Origin: CAYFPX01 sp964501915
Lineage (GTDB): Bacteria > Myxococcota_A > UBA796 > CAJQPC01
Direction of reading: 5' to 3'
DNA length: 47,025 nt
Assembly (NCBI GenBank): GCA_964501915.1
Contig: CAZCVP010000038.1
Location: 1-47,025, forward strand
Shown: piece by piece, positions 17,743 through 26,900 of the stretch
Numbering within the stretch: position 1 is the stretch's first letter
Layout of the letters: every line of letters starts with the position of its first letter
Notes under the pieces: generated by a model
The model's database searches: none
Told to the model about the DNA's origin: nothing
Seen by the model: the letters and a program-made list of their open reading frames with translations, nothing else
Position numbers and translations under genes: made by a program

Positions 17743-17932
17743 GGACCTCAGTTTCCTGTCACCGCTTCAGCTGGGTGTCTGCGGACAGGTAAGACCATTC
17801 CCTTCGGAGAAGGTTCTCTCGAACCTTGGATCGATGCCTCGCCCCCAAAAGTTTAGCAGACCTTCGAAAACCACCCCAAAAGAGGTGCCCAGAGGTCGTG
17901 TGGGCGGGGTTGAACACGGTGTGGAACATAGA

Positions 17933-18143
17933 CCAGAGGCCCGGCCTGATGCAACCTGGATGCCCCCGGCACAAGTAGTGCACCGCTGCGCGGCCCCCTT
18001 CCGCCCCTGTCGGCCCGGGGTCGCGCTTGGAATGACTCTGCCATGCCGGCGGCGACCCCAGACCAACAGGGACGGAAGTTGCCTCGCGCACCAGTACACT
18101 ACTTCCGCCGTGGTCATCTGTGCATCCTGCCGGGCCCCAGAGG
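17933..18143 (-). repeat. Long imperfect inverted repeat (about 90-bp arms) in the exbD/TonB-like gap
   Basis: The left arm (about 17933-18024) and right arm (18052-18143) are imperfect reverse complements around a 27-base centre. The innermost 27 positions differ at four sites, all G in the reverse-complemented left arm versus A in the right arm. In minus-strand RNA those sites give G-U pairs, so the stem is unbroken there; in plus-strand RNA they would be C-A mismatches. An internal loop follows, then more pairing including shared CACTACTT and GCCGGGCC. It begins about 20 bases after the exbD stop. There is no T-tract. In the rest of this 420-bp gap, 17743-17932, I see only leader sequence. 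Confidence 0.75.
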
Positions 18144-18162
18144 ATCCGCCCCCGGAGGAGGA

Positions 18163-18696
18163 TCACCCCGTGGACTTGTAGACGACGAACTTGAATTCGC
18201 CGAACTGCGCCTGGCCCGCGGTGTACATGGCCTCGCGCACCACGCTGAAGGGCAGGGTCTTGTCGCACTGGAGCAGGATCCGCCCCTTGAACTCGTGCTC
18301 CTTGGAGCCGGAGGCCTCGCCGAGGGCCTTGGCCTGCTCGGCCTTCTCGAGGAGCCGGTCGTAGAGGCGGGTGATCATCTGGCCCTTCTTCTCGTCCTCC
18401 GGAACCGCGATGAGCTCCTGGCCGGGGTTCTCCTCGTCGGGAACCCGGGTGAGGTTGAGGACGGGCACTCCGTCGACGACGATCTGGCTCTTGGTCACGA
18501 TGAGGTTCACCGCGAGCTGGGGTTCCTTGGCCGATGTGGAGGTCGGCAGCTCCAGGTCGCTGGAGGCGGCGACCGAGATGTCCTGGGTCGAGTAGGACTT
18601 GAGCAGGAACACCAGGATGATGGTGAACATGTCCATCATCGACGTGATGTTGAGCTCCGTGTCGACCTTGGCTCGCTTCTTCAGCTTGAGTGGCAT
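18163..18696 (-). CDS. ExbD/TolR-family proton-channel protein with the conserved Asp
   Basis: Inner-membrane protein with a basic N-terminus (PLKLKKRAK), one membrane segment (about residues 14-34, LNITSMMDMFTIILVFLL) and a periplasmic domain to residue 177. D22 in the membrane segment matches the proton-binding Asp of ExbD/TolR/MotB. The periplasmic part has the ExbD ending, with ILLQCDKTLPFSVVREAMYTAGQAQFGEF matched only in broken form, normally the dimerisation fold. Starts 2 bp after the upstream exbD stop. One ExbB with two ExbD-type genes is the AglR-AglQ-AglS composition of the Myxococcus gliding motor. Confidence 0.9.
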   Translation of the reverse strand: MPLKLKKRAKVDTELNITSMMDMFTIILVFLLKSYSTQDISVAASSDLELPTSTSAKEPQLAVNLIVTKSQIVVDGVPVLNLTRVPDEENPGQELIAVPEDEKKGQMITRLYDRLLEKAEQAKALGEASGSKEHEFKGRILLQCDKTLPFSVVREAMYTAGQAQFGEFKFVVYKSTG

Positions 18697-18698
18697 GG

Positions 18699-19280
18699 CT
18701 ACTTCACGCCTCCGGCGATGACCACGAAGGGGAAGAGGGTCCGCGCCTTGCCGTCCTCACCCGTGGAGGAGACGTCCTCCCGGGCGCCGTCCATGATGCG
18801 CACGATGACCTCGTAGGGGATCCGGGACTCGGGCACGAGGATGACGTTCTCGTCGTCCGGGTACTCGTCCTTGATCAGACCGAGCAGCCGGGTGAGCTCC
18901 TCGTAGTCGTAGTCGTCGGGCCCGGTGCAGATGGGGTTGCCGCACGGGATGGTGGGCTCCTCTTCCTCGCCCTCGACCGGGGCTACGGGCTCGGCGCCCT
19001 CGGCGGCGGCTTCCGGGTTGAGGACCGCGTCCGCGCCGGCGACCGTGATGCCCTTCGCCGTGAGGACCAGCGAGAGCGTCAGCGGCGGCTTGTCCTGCTC
19101 CTCGGGCGGGATCTCCTGGGGCTGACCGATCGCGGGCAGCGTGGAGTCGATCACGGCCAGATGGACGAACTGGGCCGCCATCAGCAGGAACGGGATGAGA
19201 ATGGAGACGAGGTTCATGATCGGGATGAGGTTCAGACCCGCCTCATCCTGCAGCGACCTTCGTCCCTTTCCGCTGGCCAT
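18699..19280 (-). CDS. ExbD/TolR-family protein with Asn in place of the channel Asp
   Basis: 193 residues: an N-terminal cytoplasmic piece, a membrane segment (about residues 16-37, LNLIPIMNLVSILIPFLLM) and a periplasmic domain. Aligned with its neighbour's ITSMMDMF, the proton-binding Asp position is N23 here. The periplasmic domain has an acidic insert (about 105-125) and two cysteines in CGNPICTGP, which may form a disulfide loop. The C-terminal part (NVILVPESRIPYEVIVRIMDGA) is the usual ExbD fold. A GGGAG box precedes the ATG. It most likely pairs with the second ExbD as a heterodimer inside the ExbB ring, though a structural role is equally possible. Confidence 0.87.
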   Translation of the reverse strand: MASGKGRRSLQDEAGLNLIPIMNLVSILIPFLLMAAQFVHLAVIDSTLPAIGQPQEIPPEEQDKPPLTLSLVLTAKGITVAGADAVLNPEAAAEGAEPVAPVEGEEEEPTIPCGNPICTGPDDYDYEELTRLLGLIKDEYPDDENVILVPESRIPYEVIVRIMDGAREDVSSTGEDGKARTLFPFVVIAGGVK

Positions 19281-19321
19281 GTGTCAGCTCCCGTGTGGGA
19301 AGTCGTGGGTGGAGGGAGCCT

Positions 19322-19341
19322 CCCCTGCCCGTGGGCAGGGG
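19322..19341 (-). other. Hairpin between exbB and the first exbD
   Basis: CCCCTGCCC and GGGCAGGGG form a nine-base perfect palindromic arm pair around GT (in RNA the innermost pair or two would open). It lies in the 102-bp gap between exbB and exbD, within the transcript, with no T-run. A partial terminator or an mRNA-stability element that sets the ExbB:ExbD ratio is possible. Confidence 0.45.
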
Positions 19342-19382
19342 TTGGGCTACCCCGAACCAGAAGAGAGTCGGCTCAGGCGGCC

Positions 19383-20042
19383 TCAGGCCTCCTGAGCGCC
19401 CTCCTCCTTGAGGGTGCCGCGGCGGCGGGCACCGAGGAGGTTCACGGTCTTGGTGGCGTAGAGCTCCACCTCGTCCATGATCTTCGTGGTCTTGTTGGTG
19501 ATGATGGAGGTCAGGATGATGGTCGGCACGGCGACCACCAGGCCGGACATCGTGGTGAACATCGCCACGGAGATACCGGACGCCAGCAGCGTCTGCTTGG
19601 TCTCTGCGGACGCATGGGCCACGGCCTCGAACGCCATGATCAGGCCCTGGATGGTCCCCAGGAGGCCGGTCAGGGTCGCGACGTTGGCGAGCATGGTCAG
19701 GTACGGGGTGCGCTTGGTGAGCTGCGGGAAGACCTCCAGCAGGGACTCATCGACCGCGTTCTGGATCTCGATGTCGCCACGGTTGGCGCGGGTGAGCCCG
19801 GCCTTCAGCACCCGGGGCAGCGCCGCGTTGGGCTCCGCGTTGCACAGCTTGATGGCGCGGTCGATGTTGTTCGCCATGATCAGCTTCTGGATCTGGGCGA
19901 AGAACGCCGTGCCATTGATGTTGGCGCGGAAGAGGATGTAGTACAGCCGCTCAGCAGCGATCGCAGCAGCGAACACTCCAAAGACGAGCAACGGAATCAT
20001 GAAGGGGCCGCCCTTCTGGAAGGCGTCGACCAGCATTCCCAT
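19383..20042 (-). CDS. MotA/TolQ/ExbB-family proton-channel protein (AglR-like)
   Basis: 219 residues with three membrane segments: about 14-37 (FMIPLLVFGVFAAAIAAERLYY), about 118-143 (MLANVATLTGLLGTIQGLIMAF) and about 150-180 (AMFTTMSGLVVAVPTIILTSII). GLLGTIQGLI and the following T/S-rich third helix are the conserved ExbB/TolQ pore signatures. A cytoplasmic loop lies between TM1 and TM2. In the family, a pentamer surrounds an ExbD dimer and uses the proton gradient to drive movement of periplasmic partners. ATG start with AGGAGAGAG upstream. It heads the exbB-exbD-exbD unit and has its own promoter at 20126-20154. Confidence 0.93.
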   Translation of the reverse strand: MGMLVDAFQKGGPFMIPLLVFGVFAAAIAAERLYYILFRANINGTAFFAQIQKLIMANNIDRAIKLCNAEPNAALPRVLKAGLTRANRGDIEIQNAVDESLLEVFPQLTKRTPYLTMLANVATLTGLLGTIQGLIMAFEAVAHASAETKQTLLASGISVAMFTTMSGLVVAVPTIILTSIITNKTTKIMDEVELYATKTVNLLGARRRGTLKEEGAQEA

Positions 20043-20125
20043 GAGGGTCTCTCTCCTGGCGTGGATTCAGGTGGACGTCCGGCGTCCGGAGGGGTGGTCT
20101 CGGCCAGTCCGGCCGAGGGTGGGCA

Positions 20126-20154
20126 ACTCTACAGGAGTGGTCTCAGGGTGTCAG
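20126..20154 (-). promoter_or_regulatory. Sigma-70 promoter for exbB-exbD-exbD
   Basis: Minus-strand CTGACA (20154-20149) and TAGAGT (20131-20126), 17 bp apart, start near 20119, about 77-base leader. The -10 hexamer is identical to that of the 16131 gene. Confidence 0.55.
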
Positions 20155-20284
20155 GCACGAACTGTGAAAGCACTGTCAGCGCCCAGGCACTCCGACCACA
20201 TGCGAAACGAGGGGTATCCGCTGAGACCTGTTGGTGTGGGGGGTGGTTCCGTCGAAATCCCGTCAACAGCGTTTTGGGGGGGGC

Positions 20285-20513
20285 GGGCGGGCTTCGTTCA
20301 GGGGGTCGTTGGGGGGGGGGCGAGCGGGCACCGGGAGCCCGGGATCGTTGGAGTGGGAGACAGCGGGGGGCGGGTTCGGGAGGGCACGGGCGAGGCGTGC
20401 GGAGGAGGACCAGAGCTCCCTCGGCTGCTGGAGCGGGGGGCGGTGGGGTGGAGATGGAGGTGGGGCGGAGCCGGGCTGGACTCCTGGGCGGGCTTCGTTC
20501 GGCGGATCGCTGG
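20285..20513 (+). repeat. Dispersed direct repeat pair, about 28 bp
   Basis: Copies at 20285-20312 and 20486-20513 share GGGCGGGCTTCGTTC followed by similar bases through TCG(T/C)TGG. Spacing 201 bp. The intervening sequence shows only loose GC-rich similarity. Confidence 0.6.
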
Positions 20514-20723
20514 CGAGGGAGAGAGCGCTGGGCGTCGCCAAACGCTGACGTCGGTCCCGTGAAGAGGTCGATGACGGCGGAGGGCGGCGGATCCGGCGGT
20601 GTGGGTGCGCGGTGCGCCGGGCTGACAGGAGGCCTGGCCCGCTACGCCGAAACCGATCAACTGGTGTCGTCGTCCGGGCTCCCCCATCGCGCCCGCCCCC
20701 CGCTGTCCTCGGGGGGGACGCGG

Positions 20724-20907
<184 letters not shown>

Positions 20908-21272
20908 ACTGGCAGCGGCCCTCCCGGCCAGAGTGGGGGCGGAGTGGCTGGTGGCGATGGAGCCCGCAGGCGGGGAGCTCTCCTGACCGACCCCTCGATC
21001 CGCCGGGACCAGAGCCGACGCCAGTGCTCGTGCCCGGAAGTCCATGACCAGTCAATAGAAGGTGTGATCTGGACCTCCATGGAGGCTCCGACGAGAACAC
21101 GGAAGCGGCGACTGCAGGCCGGAGTCGGGAGGTCGATCCGCGTCGAGGAGGGGCGCCAGCAACACGCAGTGCCTTCGTTCTTCCGCCTGGGGCGGCCCTG
21201 CGCCGGGCGATGAGGGTACTCCGACGGAATTCCAGGTACTTGAAGATCATGGTGCTCCCAGGATCGCCCGGA

Positions 21273-21325
21273 GGCGGAAGTTCGGAGGGACTCCATGTCG
21301 GCAGGCGGAAGTTCGGGGGGGCTCC
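21273..21325 (+). repeat. Tandem repeat, 31-bp period, two copies
   Basis: The 22-bp cores at 21273-21294 and 21304-21325 (GGCGGAAGTTCGG followed by GGG and CTCC) differ at two bases. Confidence 0.7.
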
Positions 21326-21570
21326 GTGCGGAGACGAGGCCGTCCGGGTCCGTGGATGGCCCGCCACCGGGGGCTGGTCCAGGAGGACGACCGAGCGGGA
21401 GAGGACCCGCCGGCGGGGCGAGCGCAGCGGGACGGAGGCCACTGGCCGAAGCTGGGGGAGCTGACCCTCCTGGTGCCCGCGCCCAGGAGTCCTCGACCCC
21501 CTCTTCGAGCTCACGCGGGCACGCGGCCGCGCAGAGGCCCGTCAGGGACTTCCGGCCACGGGCACCAGGG

Positions 21571-21675
<105 letters not shown>

Positions 21676-21732
21676 GCTCTGGCCGCCACCGCGCGAAGCC
21701 CCCGGAGCTGTTCCTCGCTGCCGTCCACGATC

Positions 21733-21756
21733 GCGACCCAGCGACCCAGCGACCCT
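21733..21756 (+). repeat. 8-bp triplet repeat
   Basis: GCGACCCA, GCGACCCA, GCGACCCT in tandem. Confidence 0.7.
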
Positions 21757-22020
21757 CGCCGGCCCGAGCATCGATCCCGTCACGTGAGCGATTCCAGCCA
21801 GCCCGTCAGAGGCATCGGCCAAGCTGCGGTCTCGGCGACCACCGAGCGCACCGGGCCGGAGGCCCTGGCTGACGCGGGGCTCGGTGGGCCCCTCCCAGGG
21901 ACAGCGCCCGTGGCGGCCCTGGCTGGGGCCCGCGGGGACACACACGCCGAGGATCGACCCCCGCCCTCGAGCACGAGCAGGACCTGGGGGCTCCCTCCCC
22001 GACCCGCCTTCGCCGCAGAG

Positions 22021-22087
22021 GTGGACGTGGGCGCGACGTGGACCTGGGCGCGACATGGACGTGAGCGCGGCGTGGACACGGACGTCG
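22021..22087 (+). repeat. 17-bp tandem repeat, about four copies
   Basis: Units at 22021, 22038, 22055 and 22072 follow the form GTGGACGTGGGCGCGAC, drifting to the right. It ends 25 bp before the stop of the 22112-22351 gene. Confidence 0.75.
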
Positions 22088-22111
22088 AGGTCTGGGGCCC
22101 CGAAGGCTGGC

Positions 22112-22351
22112 TCAGAAGGGACGCGTCTCCACGGACTTCACGATCCGGGGGATGAAGCTCTCCCGTAGCTCGAGCTGGTCGGCGCTGGAGAGATCCTGGC
22201 GGGCGATGAGGATCTGGACCGAGGGCTTCTGGATCTGGCCCGTGATGACCTCGTCCTCGATGATGACGGTGCGGACCCGCTTCTGCTGGGCCTGGGCGGC
22301 GGGGGTGGCGCCGAGGGCGGCGATCAGGATCACGGCAAGGGTGGTGCGCAT
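22112..22351 (-). CDS. Small exported protein of the TPR operon, unknown function
   Basis: About 79 residues. A signal peptide (RTTLAVILIAALGATPAAQA) is followed by a compact hydrophilic domain: RTVIIEDEVITGQIQKPSVQ, then IARQDLS and a C-terminus ESFIPRIVKSVETRPF. The clean signal peptide, codon use and TGATG coupling to the TPR gene upstream (alternative GTG at 22354) say it is real. No motif that I can name. As the last gene of the exported-protein operon it may be a small periplasmic accessory of the motor complex. Confidence 0.78.
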   Translation of the reverse strand: MRTTLAVILIAALGATPAAQAQQKRVRTVIIEDEVITGQIQKPSVQILIARQDLSSADQLELRESFIPRIVKSVETRPF

Positions 22352-23937
22352 CACAGGCCCCAGGGGTTGGTGGTGGCGTCTTCCTCTTCTTCCTCTTCGG
22401 GCTCGGGCTCGGGCTCAGGCTCCGGCTCAGGCTCCGGCTCGGGCTCCTCGACGGGGACCGGCTCCTCGACCGCAGGGGCCTCCTCGACCGGCGCGGGCTG
22501 CTCGACAGCAGGCGCGGGCTGCTCGACAGCAGGCGCGGGCTGCTCGACGGCGGGCTCGGGCTCGACGGGCTGTTCCTCGGCCGGCGGCGTGTCGACCGGA
22601 ACGGTGCCGGGCTGCTCCTCGGGTGCCTCCGTGCCGGCGTCCGGAGCAGCGGGACCGGGGGTGGCTTCCTCCTCGGCCGCTCCCTCCGCGGCGCGCTGGG
22701 CCTCGAGCTCGGCCTCGCGGGCCTTGCGCTCCTCTTCCTCGCGCATGAGACGCTCGCGCTCCTCCTTCTTGCGCTTCTCTTCCTCGTTGCGCTTGCGGCG
22801 AGCATCCATCCTCTCGACCCGCTTCTTCTCCCTCTTCGTGGACTTGATGTAGCCCTCGATGACCTCCGGATCGCCGCCGCCCGCCTCCAGGTAGGCCTCG
22901 TAGGCCTCCACCGCCCCCTCGTAGTCCTTGACGTAGTCGCCGAGCAGGATGCCGATGTTGAGGTAGGGGGAGGGATCGTCGGGCCGAAGCCTCAGAGTCT
23001 CGTCGTAGGCCGCCCTGGACTCGTCGTAGCGACCGACGCCGCGGTAGGCCACGCCGAGGCTCAGGTGGATGTTCGGGTCCTTGGGGGACAGCCCCTTGGC
23101 CCGCTCCAGCAGCGGCAGCGCGTCGGCGTAGTTCCGGTTGTCCATGTAGCCGCCGGCCAGGTACACCAGCGGAGCCACCGCGTTGGGGTCGAGGCGCAGG
23201 GCCTCCTGGTACTTGAGCTGGGCGTCGTAGGTGTAGCCCTGGAGCTCGAGCACCTTGCCGAGCTGGGTCTGGATGCCGGCGTGGGCCGTGCCGCCCTCGA
23301 CGTCGCGCACGGCCTTGTCGAGGATGAACTCGGCGAGCGGCAGCTTGTCCATGTCGATGTAGACGAGGCCCAGGACGTTGTAGAGGTCGAGCCAGTTGGC
23401 GTTGAGCCGCAGGCCCTCCTTGGCGGCCGCCTCGGCGTCCTCGAGCCGGTCGAGCTCCCGGAGCACGGACACCATGGCGACCCGGAGGTCCATGTTGTCC
23501 TCGTCGGCCCGCAGGCCGGCGCGGAAGCTGGTGAGCGCACGGGCCGGATCGCCGTCACGAAGGGTCATCAGGCCCATCTGGAGCCAGGCATCCCCCAGAG
23601 ACGGCTCGATGTCCGTCGCCCGCAGGTAGGCCTGGCGGGCACGGGCGTCGTCGCCGAGGATGCCGTGGGCGACGCCCCGGTTGTACCAGGCCCAGGCCTG
23701 CTCGGGGTCCAGCGCCGAGGCCTCCTCCAAGAGCTTGATCGCCCGCTTGGCCTGGTCCGCCGCCCCGGTGCTCAACAGCGCCGCCGCGTCGTTGACCTTC
23801 TCCACCGCCAGCTCGGCGGGCGGCCTCTTGGGCTCCGCAGGGGGTGCCGCCTCGGTGGCCGGAGCCGGCTGGGGAGCCGGTCCGATGTCCTGGGCCGCGG
23901 CGAGCGGGAGGGCGAGGGCGAACAGCCAGGAGCTCAC
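22351..23937 (-). CDS. Exported TPR protein with charged and Pro-Glu-rich tail
   Basis: GTG at 23937 overlaps the stop of the larger TPR gene and directly gives a signal peptide (SSWLFALALPLAAAQ). Residues about 45-350 contain around eight TPR units (for example AWAWYNRGVAHGILGDDARA and PNIHLSLGVAYRGVGRYDES). A highly charged Lys/Arg/Glu helix follows (about 360-430), probably a long single helix. The last 100 residues are Glu/Pro-rich, with three AVEQPAP repeats and an (EP)n run before EEEEEEDATTNPWGL. Length 528. TPR plus a stiff extended tail suggests a periplasmic scaffold; AglT/GltE of Myxococcus is also an exported TPR protein, but orthology is not shown. Confidence 0.85.
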   Translation of the reverse strand: MSSWLFALALPLAAAQDIGPAPQPAPATEAAPPAEPKRPPAELAVEKVNDAAALLSTGAADQAKRAIKLLEEASALDPEQAWAWYNRGVAHGILGDDARARQAYLRATDIEPSLGDAWLQMGLMTLRDGDPARALTSFRAGLRADEDNMDLRVAMVSVLRELDRLEDAEAAAKEGLRLNANWLDLYNVLGLVYIDMDKLPLAEFILDKAVRDVEGGTAHAGIQTQLGKVLELQGYTYDAQLKYQEALRLDPNAVAPLVYLAGGYMDNRNYADALPLLERAKGLSPKDPNIHLSLGVAYRGVGRYDESRAAYDETLRLRPDDPSPYLNIGILLGDYVKDYEGAVEAYEAYLEAGGGDPEVIEGYIKSTKREKKRVERMDARRKRNEEEKRKKEERERLMREEEERKAREAELEAQRAAEGAAEEEATPGPAAPDAGTEAPEEQPGTVPVDTPPAEEQPVEPEPAVEQPAPAVEQPAPAVEQPAPVEEAPAVEEPVPVEEPEPEPEPEPEPEPEPEEEEEEDATTNPWGL

Positions 23938-26900
23938 GGGGTCTCCTCCTCGGGCACGTCGACGCTCTTCGGACCCACCTGGGGGAAGACGATCGGGTCG
24001 ACCGTGCCCACGTTCTCCGGCTTCTCCAGCGGGTACTCGCTGGGGCTGATGTCGTGGAGCAGCCGCACCGTCTTGTCGATCCACTCCGACGAGAGCTTGT
24101 CGCCGGTGGCCTTCTCCAGGTTGGAGGTCAGCCGCTTGATGGCCAGCTCCTTCACCGGCTCCGCCTGGCCATCGAGGATCTCGCGGTACTTGTCGACCAG
24201 CTCCTCACTCCAGTCCTCGGGCACCGGCCAGTCGTAGAGGAACTTGGCGTAGAACCAGTGGCTGGCGCCCATGGTGAAGAGCGCGGCGGAGCTGTACTCG
24301 AAGTCCTGGTAGGTGTTGATGATCGCGAGGGACTGGGCCTCGATGGCCGTGATCGACTCCTCGATGCCGGCCAGCAGCCCCTGGACCGCCTCCTGGTCCT
24401 TCTGGTTGCGCGGGTAGGGGGTGTCGAGCAGGTCCTCGTGGGCCGCCCAGAGGTCCCGGAAGGCGATCTCCGCCGCCAGGTGCCGCGCAGCCGGTCCCAC
24501 CGTGCCCTGAGCCGCCAGGTCCTTGTAGGTCTCCAGGAACTCGACCCAGAGCCGGTCCGCCTGCTTCTGGCGTCCGCGATCCTCCAGCGCCCGGGCCAGG
24601 TAGTACCGGGCCTCCAGGGTGTGGTCGGCGTTGATGCCGCCGAACTTCTGCAGGTACTTCTTGAAGGACGCCTCGGCCTGGCTCTGGCCGACGTTCTTCC
24701 ACTGCTTGGTGGCCATCCAGTAGACGAACTCGACGTCGGGCTGGTCCGGGTAGCGCGAGACGTAGCGCTCATACCCCCTGGCGGCGCCCTCGTAGTCCCC
24801 GAGTCCGCTGCGCAGGAAGCTGGCGGTGAAGAGCGCGTTCGCCGCGTCCTCATGGGCCGGGAAGTACCGGGCCAGATCCTCGTAGTACCGGATGGCCGTC
24901 TCCAGGTCGAGGACCTGCGAGTAGGTGTCGGCGATGCGGTAGTAGAGGTCCTTGGAGCGGTCGTCGCGGGGATACTCGTCGAGGTACTGCTCGAAGAGCT
25001 CCAGGGCTCGTGCCTTCTGGCCGATCAGGTCGAAGCTGTTGGCGGCGTTGTAGAGGGCCAGGTTGCGGTTGTCGGAGCCCGGGAACTCCTCCATGAAGGC
25101 CACGAAGGCCTCGGCCGCCCCGGCCCGATCCCCCTGCTCCGCCAGGCCCATCGCCAGCTTGAAGGCCGACTGCTCTTCGAGGGTCTCGTAGGTGGCCTGG
25201 GAGTCGTCGATGACACCGGAGCTCTCCCCGAGCTGCAAGCGCCGGAACCGACTCGTGAGCTCGCGGATCTTCTGGTAGTCGCCCTCGACCTGGTAGGTCC
25301 CGACGAGCTCGTTGGCTGCCCAGGCCCCTTCGTCCTTGTGCGGGAAGAGGTCGATGATGACCTCCAGGCGCGGCCGAGCCTCCTCGAAGTGCCCGAACTT
25401 CACGAGGATCTTGGCGGGGATGTAGTGGAGCTGAGCCCGCTGCTCATCCAGGGCGCCCGAGTAGCCCTCGTCCTCGAACTCGACGTCCTTGATGGCGTCC
25501 ATGGCGGCGATGAGGGCCACGTGCTCCGGCGTGAGCATGTAGACCTCGCGCTCACCGGACGGGGTCTGGACCTTGCGCTCGAGCACGGCCCCAGCGGGCA
25601 CGTCCTCGTAGTTGCCGTAGGTGTCGACCACGACCTGGCGCCACACCTGGACCACCATCCACAGGGAGGCCTCCCCGTAGGGGTGACCCTCGGCCTCGAT
25701 GAGCCGCCCGAATTCCTTGAGGGCCTCCTCGTAGCGCTGGGCGTTGTAGAGGGTGTCCGCCAGGTACCACTGGATCTCGTAGTAGTCGTCGGCGAAGGGG
25801 AAGCGGGTCAGGTACTCGCGGTACTTCTCGGAGGCGGCCTGGTAGTCCTCGCGGACCTGGGTGTCCTGGGCGCGGATGTGGTACTCGATCGCGACGTCGG
25901 CCAGGGACTGCTCGATGAAGCGCTCGGCGACGGCGAGGGCGTCGGGGTCGGCCCGGTTGGCCTGCCACCAGGCGGAGTCGGGGTTGTAGCGCTCGGTGAG
26001 CACGGTCCGGGCCCGTCCGGCCGCCTCGGGATCGGGCATCGCCTTCTTGACGTGGAGCTCGGCGACCTTGAGCTGCAGCTCGGGGTTGACCGGGTCCAGC
26101 GGCCAACGGTCCTGGTAGTACTCCAGGGCCTCGATGGCGTCGTCCTCCCGCGCCTGGCCCTCCAGCACCTCCGCCAGGGCGCGGAAGATGTCGTCCTCGT
26201 AGTCCCGGGCACCGACCTGGGTGAACCAGGCCTCCGCCACCTGGACCGGCGTGCGGCCGCTCTCGTCGAAGTCGGCGAGGTCGGAGAACGAGAAGGCCAT
26301 GTACTTCACGGCCTCGGGCCGCAGGTCGGAGACCTTGCCCGACTGGAGGTAGATCTCGTCGGACCAGTCCAGCAGCTCGGTGAAGAGGGTCAGGGCCTCG
26401 TCGTAGTTGCTGAGCTTGTAGTGGGACCAGGCGAGCTTGTAGACGCCCTTGTCGTAGAGCTCGTGTTCCTTGCCGGACTCGATGACCTTCTCGTAGTAGG
26501 CGATGGCCTCGTCGAGCTCGAGGTTGTCGAAGTGGTGCTCGCCGAGGTGCATCGAGCCGTGCACCGCGGGACGGCTGTCCGGGTACTCGCGCACGAGGCG
26601 CTCGAAGGCCTCGCGGGCCCGATCCGTGTCGTGCTGCTCGCTCAGGTAGTCGAAGTAGCAGTAGCCGAGCATGTACCAGGCAGCGCCCGTGTACTCGTAG
26701 TCGGGGTGATCCTCGAGGATGCGGTCGTAGAGCACGATCGGCCGGCTGTAGTCGATCAGGGGCTCCACGAGCTCGACGAGCTCCTCCGGGTCCTCGATGG
26801 TCTCCTCGAGCGCCGCGAACTCGTCGGCGGCGACCATCCACTCCTCCTTGGCGACCTCGGTGTAGAGGTCGGCCAGCCGGAACATGACGTGCGGGGAGTA

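Noticed and set aside
17933..18143. Reading the long palindrome as a Rho-independent terminator
   Set aside because: It is far longer than such terminators and has no T-tract on the minus strand after the stem.
17759..18268. Minus-strand 169-codon frame through the palindrome
   Set aside because: It starts inside exbD in another frame and runs antisense-like through the inverted repeat; no domain.
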